Notes under the pieces: model-generated
What the model saw: only the letters and a program-made list of their open reading frames with translations
The model's database searches: none
What the model was told of the DNA's origin: nothing
In this document: positions 1 to 6,580 of the stretch, in pieces
Numbering within the stretch: the stretch's first letter is position 1
Layout: each line of letters begins with the position of its first letter
Position numbers and translations under genes: made by a program
Source: JBGPBY01 sp041481485
GTDB taxonomy: Bacteria > Acidobacteriota > Terriglobia > 20CM-2-55-15
Assembly (NCBI GenBank): GCA_041481485.1
Contig: JBGPBY010000246.1
Location: forward strand, 1-10,535
Reading direction: 5' to 3'
DNA: 10,535 nt

Positions 1-1
1 A

Positions 2-32
2 CGACAGATCCAGCAATTTTCTTGATCTGTCG
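2..32. repeat. Inverted repeat, 9-bp stem with 13-nt loop
   Basis: Seen directly: CGACAGATC at 2-10 is the exact reverse complement of GATCTGTCG at 24-32. It runs straight into a second short hairpin, GCCGC-TAC-GCGGC at 32-44. It could be the terminator of a gene to the left of the window or part of the repeat cluster that continues to about 187. No T-run follows on either side, so a classical rho-independent terminator is not supported. Confidence 0.55.
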
Positions 33-68
33 CCGCTACGCGGCTCATTTGGTTTTGAGCTGAAATTT

Positions 69-88
69 CCACCGGCTCACGCCGGTGG
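69..88. repeat. Perfect 8-bp stem hairpin in intergenic repeat cluster
   Basis: Seen directly: CCACCGGC (69-76), a TCAC loop, and GCCGGTGG (81-88) form a perfect GC-rich hairpin. It lies between copies of a second hairpin motif (91-123 and 157-187). The arrangement resembles REP/BIME-type clusters of extragenic palindromes. Its function is unknown; such elements can act in mRNA stability, attenuation or transposition by a REP-associated transposase, none of which is encoded here. Confidence 0.55.
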
Positions 89-90
89 CT

Positions 91-123
91 AAGGGACCTG
101 CCGCCGCTAACGCGGCTGGGAAC
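91..123. repeat. REP-like unit, copy 1
   Basis: Seen directly: the unit reads roughly GGACCTG, then GCCGC-TAAC-GCGGC (a perfect 5-bp stem with a 4-nt loop at 103-116), then TGGGAAC. The same order of blocks recurs at 157-187 with two stem substitutions and small deletions. A shorter relative, CTGTCGCCGCTACGCGGCT, lies at 27-45. This makes it a dispersed, decaying intergenic repeat. Confidence 0.5.
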
Positions 124-156
124 GCGACTGGCCATGCCGTCGGTTAACTGCAGCAC

Positions 157-187
157 TAAGGACCTGTCGCTAACGCAGCTGGGAACC
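157..187. repeat. REP-like unit, degenerate copy 2
   Basis: Seen directly: AAGGACCTG, GTCGC-TAAC-GCAGC and TGGGAAC repeat the block order of the unit at 91-123. Relative to that copy it has lost one G and three bases before the stem. The stem now carries mismatches, so this copy probably no longer folds well. The rest of 1-321, up to the GtrA ribosome binding site, shows no gene. Confidence 0.45.
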
Positions 188-250
188 GGGCCGTCTCTAC
201 AGTTTATCCACATCATCCTGCCGGTTTAGAAGGAGTTTACCTTCCGTGCA

Positions 251-279
251 TTGAGCGAAATTCCCATTCCTTGCATTAT
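251..279 (+). promoter_or_regulatory. Possible sigma70-like promoter for the GtrA gene pair
   Basis: TTGAGC (251-256) and CATTAT (274-279) are separated by 17 bp. Each matches 4 of 6 positions of the sigma70 -35 and -10 hexamers. Transcription would start near 286, about 36 nt before the chosen ATG. The leader could form an imperfect hairpin: GCGCA (289-293) pairs with TGCGC (300-304), extended by GGG/CCC with a 2-nt bulge, just before the ribosome binding site. The matches are weak and could be chance. Confidence 0.25.
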
Positions 280-321
280 CGCGGGGTGGCGCAACGAACT
301 GCGCCCCGAAAGGAATGGAAG

Positions 322-750
322 ATGTTCAAATCCGACAACTCCACATGCCTCCGATGGATTCGCTTCAATGCCGTTGGCGCCATGGGCTTTGCCGTTCAGC
401 TCGGAGTCCTGGCGGGGCTGTTGCATGTCATTGAGCCGCATTTTCTCTGGGCGTCGGCTGTTTCGGTAGAGATCGCCGTTGTTCACAATTTTCTGTGGCA
501 TTGGTCGTGGACATGGGCGGACCGCAGTGTGCCTGACCCAAAATCAATGTTCGTCGCGTTTATGCGATTCAACCTATCGAATGGAATCATCTCCATCGCC
601 GGGACGTTGTTTTGTTCAGGATTTCTGATCGGTATCGCGCATATCGGTCCGATTCTCGCCAATGCATTATCGCTATTACCCTGCTGTCTTCTGAATTTCC
701 TTGTGTCCGATCGCTTAGTATTCTTTGATATCCATGGAGAAACCGCATGA
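322..750 (+). CDS. GtrA-family small membrane protein
   Basis: A 142-residue polytopic inner-membrane protein of the GtrA type. This family is linked to movement or modification of lipid-linked sugars for cell-surface polysaccharides. Family-like features are RF near residues 14-15 at the start of helix 1, a HNFLWHWSWTW block at 55-65 (typical N-F-x-W pattern), RFN at 82-84, and N125-F126 followed by SDRLVF. About four hydrophobic helices are visible (roughly 15-36, 41-60, 84-104, 109-128). I chose the ATG at 322 because AAGGAATGGAAG sits just upstream; an in-frame TTG at 271 would add a polar, non-conserved tail. The stop overlaps the next gene by 4 bp, so the two are translationally coupled. 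The sugar or lipid substrate cannot be told. Confidence 0.8.
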   Translation: MFKSDNSTCLRWIRFNAVGAMGFAVQLGVLAGLLHVIEPHFLWASAVSVEIAVVHNFLWHWSWTWADRSVPDPKSMFVAFMRFNLSNGIISIAGTLFCSGFLIGIAHIGPILANALSLLPCCLLNFLVSDRLVFFDIHGETA

Positions 751-1580
751 AACGCCGATCGATCCGCTCGCCTCTCATTCTATTAATGTTGTTTGGTCTT
801 TCCGTACCGCTCGTGGCCGCCGCGGTACTCCAGAACAAAACCTTGAAATCGTGGGACACCTACGTCCACCTGACCGAGAAAAGAATCAACTCCGAGCTGC
901 AGGGCAATGCCGGATTTCTGCGAATGGACCTTGTGAAGCCGGCCGCTGCTGCGAAAATACGAGCGCAATTGAAAGCCGGAAATGTCTATATCGAGCGGCT
1001 CACCACCGTCGATACCGCCGGTCACGAATTGCACGGAGATGATGGCTTGATCCATCACTGGTATGGAGTAATTTTTGTTCCCGGACTCAAAGTCGATACG
1101 CTTCTGCGATGGATTAAGGACTACGATCATCAGAGCAAGTACTACAAGGAAGTTGAAAGTTCGAAGCTGCTGTCCCGAAACGGAGATACGTTTCGAATTT
1201 ACCTCCGGCTGATGCGGAAGAAAGTCGTCACGGTGCACTACAACACCGAACACACAGTCATTTATCAGGTTAATGGGCCGGGCCGGGTATCGAGCAGAAG
1301 CTATTCGACAAAGATCGCGCAGCTCGAAAATGCCGGATCTCCCTCAGAAAAGGAAGAGACCATTGGCGACGACAGTGGTTACCTGTGGCGGCTGAATTCC
1401 TACTGGCGTTTTCGTGAAGAGGATGGTGGAGTGATCGTCGAATGCGAATCGATCAGTTTGAGCCGGGGCATCCCTTTTGGTTTCGGCTGGATAGTTGGTT
1501 CGTATGTCGAGTCTATTCCTCGCGAATCCCTGGAAAGCACCCTGACATCGATGCGCGATGGTGTTCGGCAGGGGATTTGA
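747..1580 (+). CDS. Exported START/SRPBCC-like hypothetical protein
   Basis: A 277-residue protein with a basic start (MKRRSIR) and a hydrophobic stretch at about 8-27, read as a signal peptide or N-terminal anchor. It should act in the periplasm or at the membrane. The body, rich in beta-strand-like segments, ends in a pattern recalling START/SRPBCC-type lipid-binding proteins: ECESISLSRGIP at 232-243 followed by PRESLESTL at 258-266. I recognise the general type, not a named family. Its ATG overlaps the GtrA stop (ATGA), so the two are made together. A lipid- or glycolipid-handling role beside GtrA is reasonable but is inference. The gene ends 7 bp before the convergent regulator and no terminator is visible between them. 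Confidence 0.65.
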   Translation: MKRRSIRSPLILLMLFGLSVPLVAAAVLQNKTLKSWDTYVHLTEKRINSELQGNAGFLRMDLVKPAAAAKIRAQLKAGNVYIERLTTVDTAGHELHGDDGLIHHWYGVIFVPGLKVDTLLRWIKDYDHQSKYYKEVESSKLLSRNGDTFRIYLRLMRKKVVTVHYNTEHTVIYQVNGPGRVSSRSYSTKIAQLENAGSPSEKEETIGDDSGYLWRLNSYWRFREEDGGVIVECESISLSRGIPFGFGWIVGSYVESIPRESLESTLTSMRDGVRQGI

Positions 1581-1587
1581 GACTCCC

Positions 1588-2463
1588 TTATTTGCGATTC
1601 TTCTGGTGATCGATGCTCCGCATCAGGATCAGCTGAGAGATCGGCGGATAAACCAACAACGCGGTCATCACCAGCGCCCAGCCGGAACCGATGGCGTGTG
1701 CCGCCAGGAACGGGGATGGCGCCCACAGCCAGTCCCACGGCATCAAATATGGCAGCATCCGGCGATACTTGATTCCAGCCGCCGGATGTCCAAGCCCAAC
1801 CGTAAATATCAGATATAGCCGAACGGGAAAGCTTGCCGCCGCGCCGATGAGCACCGGCGAGGCCAGCCAGCCGACGCCGGCCTCACCCAACACCGACGCC
1901 ACTTCATGCAGGTGGGTCAGCGTAAGTCCGTATACCGTCAGATAAAGCAGCTGAACCAGAATAAACATGATCCGGGCCGGAGTCGCTGGCAGCGCAAACT
2001 CGCGTTCGAGCGTTGCTTCATCGGTCTCCTGGGCTCGCGCCGCACCGGTATGGATTTCGGGCGCAGGAGTCTCCGTAAGCTTTGCAGGGGGCACAGTCTC
2101 GCTGGCGGCGGCCGATACGGATTGGACTTGCTCGACGGGGGCAATGAAACGGTATCCTTTTCGGGGCAGCGTTTCGATGAGTCGCGGGTGAAGCGGATCG
2201 TCATCCAGCGCCTGGCGGATCTTTTTGATGGCGACATTGATCGCGTGTTCAAATTCGACAAACTCCCCGTCGTTCCACAGTGCTTCCTGGATTTCGTTGC
2301 GGGTGACGAGACTTCCCGCGTGGCTCACCAGCAGATTCAGCAGCCGGGCCGGTTGATCCTGAAGCTTCAGGCGCTGGCCGTCTTTGAACAGCTCTCCGGT
2401 ATTGCAGTCCAGCTCAAAGGATTCGAAGCGGACACGTACAGTTTGCGGTTGAGGCAGTGACAC
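1588..2463 (-). CDS. Winged-helix (PhoB/CadC-type) regulator with C-terminal membrane region
   Basis: A 291-residue protein. Residues about 10-108 are a Trans_reg_C winged-helix DNA-binding domain: VTRNEIQEALW near 53-63, the recognition region EHAINVAIKKIRQAL at 72-86, and the closing wing ETLPRKGYRF at 97-106. There is no receiver domain. A polar, Pro/Ala-rich linker (110-160) leads to hydrophobic segments near 165-185, 198-224 and 250-282, so the protein is probably anchored in the inner membrane as in CadC/ToxR-type regulators. Proteins of this build are especially common in Acidobacteriota. The start is GTG at 2463 without a clear Shine-Dalgarno sequence; no better in-frame start was found. 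Upstream lies the long inverted-repeat element at 2502-2644. Target genes are unknown. Confidence 0.75.
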   Translation of the reverse strand: MSLPQPQTVRVRFESFELDCNTGELFKDGQRLKLQDQPARLLNLLVSHAGSLVTRNEIQEALWNDGEFVEFEHAINVAIKKIRQALDDDPLHPRLIETLPRKGYRFIAPVEQVQSVSAAASETVPPAKLTETPAPEIHTGAARAQETDEATLEREFALPATPARIMFILVQLLYLTVYGLTLTHLHEVASVLGEAGVGWLASPVLIGAAASFPVRLYLIFTVGLGHPAAGIKYRRMLPYLMPWDWLWAPSPFLAAHAIGSGWALVMTALLVYPPISQLILMRSIDHQKNRK

Positions 2464-2501
2464 ACACCGGAATGTATGGCGGAATGCCTAACCCTGTCTA
2501 C

Positions 2502-2644
2502 CCCGCAGGTTGAGAATTGAAAATTGATTGATGATTATTGACTATTGCCCCTTTCTCGGCCGAGGGGGGCAGACCCGGGAATTCTCATCTGCCAAGCGCA
2601 ATAATCAATAATCATCAATCAATTTTCATTTCTCAACCGGCGGG
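2502..2644. repeat. 143-bp element with 46-bp near-perfect inverted arms
   Basis: Seen directly: the left arm 2502-2547 and the right arm 2599-2644 are reverse complements at 43 of 46 positions. Each arm has a GC-rich outer end (CCCGC(A/C)GGTT) and an AT-rich inner part containing TTGATTGATGATTATTG. The centre (2548-2598) contains the perfect palindrome CTCGGCCGAG (2555-2564) and a GGCAGA/TCTGCC pair (2568-2573, 2588-2593). It codes for nothing. It fills the gap between two minus-strand genes, ending 1 bp from the stop codon of the phosphatidyltransferase. It could be a MITE-like insertion, although no target-site duplication is seen. It could instead be an interspersed intergenic repeat, or a strong RNA hairpin acting as terminator between the two genes. 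Confidence 0.7.
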
Positions 2645-2645
2645 A

Positions 2646-3320
2646 TCAGCTGAGCCGCTCTTCCGCGTACAGACGAACAGTATTCCGCAGCGCTCCAATC
2701 AGTGCCATTCCTGCAATGGCAGGAATGGCAACGATTGCACCGGCGTCGGCCAGAAGAAAGGAATGGCCGGCGATCCCTGCATGCGGGTGATACATGAGTG
2801 TGACGTTACCGAGAGCTAGCAGAACGCGCAGTTCGGTGGGGCCCCAGATTCCAAATGAAAGTTTGAAGACGCCCACCGTGTAGGTCGCCAGATACAGTTC
2901 GATCGATAACAGGTAGTAAGCAATCAGGAATGCCATGGCGACACTCGGGCTCATGTATCCCGACATTCCCATCCCTGCTACCAGAAACAGAACTCCAAAT
3001 GCATCCACAATGTGGTCCACGTAAAAGCCGTAGCGTGGCCTGAGCCGGTTTCGATAACGGGCCAGCGTGCCGTCGAGACTGTCGCCAAACCAGTTGATGG
3101 CAAGAAACACGATCCCAGCCAGCAGCATCCGCCGATCCCAGTGCGCGAAATAATAGGAAAGCCCGGTGAGGATCATTCCGGCAAAGCCCAGCGCCGTCAA
3201 ATGATCGGAATTGACCCATTCCGGCATGTGCCGGGCCAGCCACGCCAGGGTCTTCTTTTCAAGGGGTGAAAGAATGCTTTCTTGTTGGCGGATTGCAGTT
3301 TTGAATCCAGTTGACGGCAT
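2646..3320 (-). CDS. CDP-alcohol phosphatidyltransferase family protein
   Basis: A 224-residue inner-membrane enzyme of the class that transfers a phosphatidyl (or similar) group from a CDP-alcohol to a second alcohol in phospholipid synthesis. The full signature is visible: D80-x2-D83-G84-x2-A87-R88-x9-G98-x3-D102-x3-D106, the metal- and CDP-binding site. Other family-like marks are NSDHLTALG at 37-45 and GPTELR at 160-165. Several hydrophobic helices span 42-58, 65-78, 104-118, 126-148, 165-177 and 186-212. I chose the ATG at 3320 because AAAAGGAG stands 7 nt before it; a longer reading from 3410 adds an Arg-rich tail with no ribosome binding site. The acceptor alcohol (glycerol phosphate, inositol, serine or other) cannot be read from the motif. 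Confidence 0.85.
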   Translation of the reverse strand: MPSTGFKTAIRQQESILSPLEKKTLAWLARHMPEWVNSDHLTALGFAGMILTGLSYYFAHWDRRMLLAGIVFLAINWFGDSLDGTLARYRNRLRPRYGFYVDHIVDAFGVLFLVAGMGMSGYMSPSVAMAFLIAYYLLSIELYLATYTVGVFKLSFGIWGPTELRVLLALGNVTLMYHPHAGIAGHSFLLADAGAIVAIPAIAGMALIGALRNTVRLYAEERLS

Positions 3321-3334
3321 ATCGGCTCCTTTTC

Positions 3335-3357
3335 GGTACGGCAAAGTTGTACGTACC
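3335..3357. promoter_or_regulatory. Inverted repeat in the leader of the phosphatidyltransferase gene
   Basis: GGTACG (3335-3340) and CGTACC (3352-3357) are exact reverse complements with an 11-nt spacer, ending about 15 nt upstream of the ATG at 3320. The repeat could be an operator or an RNA hairpin next to the ribosome binding site. The arms are only 6 bp, so chance is possible. The rest of 3358-3612 holds another short pair, ACTGTC (3440-3445) with GACAGT (3465-3470), and no convincing gene or terminator. Confidence 0.3.
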
Positions 3358-3612
3358 TGATGGAGAATGCGTCGAAAGCCGAAGCGTCTCAATACACCCC
3401 GGGTAAACAATTTCTAAATCGGGCTAACCCGAAGGTAGAACTGTCAGAAGGTGTCGGAAAACAGGACAGTCTTTTCGGGGGATTGTGCGGAACGTTGAGT
3501 TGCCATTCCTGTATCCCATTGAGCTTGAGACTCCGGAACACGGTGCGGGACTTGCCGAATTGGCGGCATGCCACAACCGTCTCCGGTCAACTTTTCCCCG
3601 ACGGAAATGTGA

Positions 3613-4401
3613 TCAATTCAGATCCCGCGACAAAATTAATTTCAGCTGCCATTTGTCCGAATTCGCAGTAACACCGATTCCGACGCCAGCTTCCACATCC
3701 AAGGCTTTGCTGCTGTGATCGACCACAGCAAACAACTGATGAGCCTGGTCGTGAATTTTTGCGAATTTGTGCAGAGTGCCAAAATCGGCATAATGCTCAG
3801 CGGCGAGTGCCCAGCCGTTGTCCAGGTTATAGGCCACTCTAAGAGATGGAACGTACTCCAGGTTTTTGAAGCCGCCGGTGTAAGAAGTGTCCACTATGGG
3901 ATTGTAAATAATGTCGACCGGCTTCAGGTGCCAACCGATGATAGGCCTTACTTCCGATGTGAATCGCCTTTCATCCCAATGCTTGGCATTCACACTGAAC
4001 TCAAAATTGACACCGTAGAAAAACTTCCGATCGTCGGCCGACGGCACCGCAAATAGAGTACGAAGCTTGAATCCATTCAATTTGGCGCCCTGGTCCTTGT
4101 CGATGCTGTACAGCGGCAGATAGAGACCGGCCTCGAACCATTTCGTCACTCCAAGGGCCCATTCAGGAACTCCATTGAGGGAATGGTCGGAAATGATCGC
4201 GCCGGGAAAAGATGGAGACTTTATCCCTTTCGGCGTGAAGTTATTGTGAAGTGTCAGGTTGAACGTGCCAACTGGAGCAAGTCCACCGTCATACACCTGA
4301 ATCTCATCGCCTTGGGCAAATGCTGCCAGAGGCCTGCCCAACAATACAATCAGCAGCAAGCCAAATATTCTAAATTGAACGTTACTTCGTATTCCAATCA
4401 T
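3613..4401 (-). CDS. Outer-membrane-type exported protein, function unknown
   Basis: A 262-residue protein with a clear signal peptide: a basic start (MIGIRSNVQFR), a hydrophobic core GLLLIVLLG, and a cleavage-like LAAFAQ-GD near residues 25-32. The mature part alternates short polar and aromatic/hydrophobic segments (FNLTLHNNF, FEAGLYLPLYS, FYGVNFEFSVN, WALAAEHYADFG, WQLKLILSRDLN), the look of a small outer-membrane beta-barrel. It is not one I can name. The ATG at 4401 is preferred because GAGGA lies about 9 nt upstream; an ATG at 4416 adds five residues and has no ribosome binding site. It lies 71 bp downstream of the histidine kinase on the same strand and may end that operon. If so, it would supply the outer-membrane part of the redox system (inference). 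Confidence 0.6.
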   Translation of the reverse strand: MIGIRSNVQFRIFGLLLIVLLGRPLAAFAQGDEIQVYDGGLAPVGTFNLTLHNNFTPKGIKSPSFPGAIISDHSLNGVPEWALGVTKWFEAGLYLPLYSIDKDQGAKLNGFKLRTLFAVPSADDRKFFYGVNFEFSVNAKHWDERRFTSEVRPIIGWHLKPVDIIYNPIVDTSYTGGFKNLEYVPSLRVAYNLDNGWALAAEHYADFGTLHKFAKIHDQAHQLFAVVDHSSKALDVEAGVGIGVTANSDKWQLKLILSRDLN

Positions 4402-4453
4402 GTCAAATTTCCTCATCGTTAAAATAGTTACTCAAATAAGCAATCGCAACCCT

Positions 4454-4467
4454 GGAATTCGAATTCC
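4454..4467. repeat. Perfect 14-bp palindrome between kinase and outer-membrane gene
   Basis: Seen directly: GGAATTCGAATTCC is its own reverse complement. It sits 6 bp after the stop codon of the histidine kinase and about 50 bp before the start of the next minus-strand gene. It could be an operator, a processing site or a weak intercistronic hairpin. No T-run follows, so it is unlikely to be a terminator. Confidence 0.45.
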
Positions 4468-4472
4468 TCGAT

Positions 4473-5909
4473 TCAACTCCTCCTGTCTTTGTTACCTCGC
4501 GGAAGGGAGAGCACAATCACCGCTCCGCCGCCAGGCCGATCCGATATCGACACATCGCCGCCATGCGCGCGAACAATGGCATGTACGAATGCCAGCCCCA
4601 GACCATGTCCCGCGGATTGTTTGCCCTTGACGAATCTGTCGAACGCCCGCTGCCGAAGGTCGGGAGAGAATCCGGGACCGTCATCTTCGATCTTCAACTC
4701 GGCAAATTCGTCCAACTGTTTCAGCGTGATGTAAACATGGCACGCTTTCGGCAAATGATTGAGTTCATTGTCGAGCAGGTTTCCGAGGACCCGATTCAGA
4801 AAGGCGACGTCTCCATCGACCGTCACGTCTTCGTGAAATTCCGTTTCAAGTGCGATTTGGCGCTCAGCAAACACTGGTTGATAGAGATCGATAAGTTGTC
4901 GCACAAGTGAGGTCATATCGATTAGAGCTCTTTCAATGTGCAGCGCGCCGCCCGCGGCTTCGGCCAGGTCCAGTGTAGTGTTGAGCAGTTCAGCCATTTG
5001 ATCCAACCCTTCGATTGCTTCCGCCACAGGCTCCCGCCATGAGGTATCGTCGTCGTCTGAGAGCGTCGCTTCCAGCCGGCCGCGAATCCATGTCACCGGG
5101 CTTTTGAGATCGTGAGCGACCGAATCGGTCACTGTGCGAACCTGATTGACCGAGGCTTGAATACGATCGAGCATGTGATTGAATGTTCGCGACAGCCGTG
5201 AAATTTCATCGGAGTTCCCGGCTTCCGGCAATCGGCTTCCCAGATCATTGCTTCCGATCCGGGCGACGGTTTCGGCAATTCTTTCAATTCGGCTCAATGT
5301 GCGGTGGGCACTGGCATAGGAAATTACAAAGCCCAGAAGAACCATTCCAGCCCATACCTCCAGAAACCGATGGACCAATTTGTCGAGCAGGCTTATCGCA
5401 GACCGATCGATCAGTCCAAGATAGACCAGGGTGCCGCGCTCCTTGCCGCTGGCTACAACCCGAAATGGAATGGGGAAGTCATTCACATAAATCGATTGAG
5501 GCATGCCCGGAGTAAGGTGGGCCCGGTCGATTGCGGTCAGGAAGGCTTTCCGCGGTTCCGGTCCTATCCACAAAGGAGGCTGCCTTTCGGCGGTTTCCGC
5601 GAAAAAAATCGACTTTTGATTTTGGCCGTTTTCGCTATTTTCTGCGGGGATCTCTCGAGTTGCCAGTTCGGCAACTTCTTCAACGATGCGATTGTAAAGA
5701 CTGTCTTGCGGAGTATTCATTGCCACGTTGGACAGCACTTCGGCCTCCCCGCTCAGCCATGCGTCAGTACGCTCGCGCACGCTATTCTCGACGAGCAGAT
5801 ATATGACGAGAAATGCCAGCGCTGTACCGACTGCGAATGCGAGCGTGGTCCAGATCGAAAGCCGCCATGCAGCGGTGTCGCGCGGACCCCTAAGGAAGTT
5901 TGAGAACAT
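4473..5909 (-). CDS. Membrane sensor histidine kinase (HAMP-HisKA-HATPase)
   Basis: A 478-residue sensor kinase of a two-component system. TM1 lies at about 17-40, an extracytoplasmic sensor region at 41-184, TM2 at about 185-200, and a HAMP linker at about 201-255. The dimerisation/phosphoacceptor domain carries H266 in AHDLKSP. The ATP-binding domain shows the N-box around N377-N381 (GNLLDN), G1 box DDGPGF at 409-414, F box FDRF at 423-426 and G2 box GHGLGL at 434-439. All catalytic boxes are present, so it should be active. The sensor region has no motif I recognise, so the signal is unknown. Its start overlaps the 3' end of the response regulator gene by 20 bp, which marks the cognate pair. 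Genomic context suggests a redox, metal or envelope-stress signal. Confidence 0.93.
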   Translation of the reverse strand: MFSNFLRGPRDTAAWRLSIWTTLAFAVGTALAFLVIYLLVENSVRERTDAWLSGEAEVLSNVAMNTPQDSLYNRIVEEVAELATREIPAENSENGQNQKSIFFAETAERQPPLWIGPEPRKAFLTAIDRAHLTPGMPQSIYVNDFPIPFRVVASGKERGTLVYLGLIDRSAISLLDKLVHRFLEVWAGMVLLGFVISYASAHRTLSRIERIAETVARIGSNDLGSRLPEAGNSDEISRLSRTFNHMLDRIQASVNQVRTVTDSVAHDLKSPVTWIRGRLEATLSDDDDTSWREPVAEAIEGLDQMAELLNTTLDLAEAAGGALHIERALIDMTSLVRQLIDLYQPVFAERQIALETEFHEDVTVDGDVAFLNRVLGNLLDNELNHLPKACHVYITLKQLDEFAELKIEDDGPGFSPDLRQRAFDRFVKGKQSAGHGLGLAFVHAIVRAHGGDVSISDRPGGGAVIVLSLPRGNKDRRS

Positions 5910-6576
5910 ATCCGACCCCGCGAATGGTGTGGATCAAGGGCTGGTCCCCTTCGCTATCGACTTTGTTCCGCAATCGGTAGATATGCACGTCGACGACATT
6001 CGTGGCCGGATCAATTCTCATCTGCCACACATTCTTGAGGATCATTGCGCGCGTCACGACCCGGCCTGCATTGCGGTACAGGTATTCCAGAAGTACAAAT
6101 TCCTGCGGTGTTAATCGCAGAGGCTGGCTGTTGCGATAGGCTTCTCTCCTTACAAGATCCAACTGCAAATCTCCAACGCGGAGACGAAGCGATTCCTTCG
6201 GAATTGGAACGGCGTGACGCAGAAGATTGCGGAGTCGTGCAAGTAGTTCGGCAAGTGCGAACGGCTTGGTAAGATAGTCGTCCCCGCCCTGTTCCAGACC
6301 GCGCACTCTTTCATTCACGGACCGGCGGGCCGAAAGAATCAAAACTGGCGCGGTGCTGCCCTGAGTGCGGCAGCGCTGGATGAGTTCCAGACCATCGCCG
6401 TCGGGAAGTCCGAGATCGATGATGTATGCGTCATGAACCCCCTTCATAATCAGCGGCTCCGCTGCAGCTGCAGTATCCGCGGTGTCGACCTGGTAGCCCG
6501 CCTCTTTCAAAGCACGAATCAGAAGACGCTGAATGGCAATGTCGTCTTCTACAACAAGCAATCGCACCGACGTCAC
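5890..6576 (-). CDS. OmpR/PhoB-family response regulator
   Basis: A 228-residue DNA-binding response regulator. The receiver domain (1-120) has the acidic pair E10-D11-D12, phosphoacceptor D54 (AYIIDLGLPDGDG), S82 and K104 (YLTKPF). The C-terminal winged helix (about 128-227) shows LTPQEFVLLEYL, VVTRAMILKNVW, the recognition helix NVVDVHIYRLRNKVD and the wing IHTIRGVGYVL. The start is GTG at 6576, only 4 nt after the stop of the PepSY gene and without a strong ribosome binding site, so translation is probably coupled. It is expected to be phosphorylated by the kinase encoded next to it. The boxes around AA(C/T)TGTCA in the divergent spacer are its most likely local targets (inference). Confidence 0.93.
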   Translation of the reverse strand: MTSVRLLVVEDDIAIQRLLIRALKEAGYQVDTADTAAAAEPLIMKGVHDAYIIDLGLPDGDGLELIQRCRTQGSTAPVLILSARRSVNERVRGLEQGGDDYLTKPFALAELLARLRNLLRHAVPIPKESLRLRVGDLQLDLVRREAYRNSQPLRLTPQEFVLLEYLYRNAGRVVTRAMILKNVWQMRIDPATNVVDVHIYRLRNKVDSEGDQPLIHTIRGVGYVLKLP

Positions 6577-6580
6577 GGGT

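Noticed and set aside
228..253. A good Shine-Dalgarno-like AAGGAG at 230-235 followed by GTG-CAT-TGA at 246-254, and a 72-residue frame from TTG at 251
   Set aside because: The GTG frame is only two codons long, and the TTG frame is 15 nt from the AAGGAG and overlaps the well-supported GtrA gene; neither is convincing.
783..1253. 156-residue open frame opposite the START-like gene
   Set aside because: It is antisense to a gene with a signal peptide, operon overlap and family-like motifs; it has no domain of its own.
1906..2460. 184-residue plus-strand open frame opposite the winged-helix regulator
   Set aside because: It mirrors the regulator's DNA-binding domain on the other strand; its protein shows no domain and it has no plausible ribosome binding site context.
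3389..3574. 61-residue open frame on the minus strand between the phosphatidyltransferase and the outer-membrane-type gene
   Set aside because: No ribosome binding site, no recognisable domain, Cys/Pro/Arg/Ser-rich composition unlike the neighbours; more likely noncoding DNA, possibly part of an intergenic repeat around the ACTGTC/GACAGT pair.
4454..4472. Palindrome after the histidine kinase as a rho-independent terminator
   Set aside because: The stem is AT-rich and no T-run follows on the minus strand; kept only as a palindrome of unknown role.
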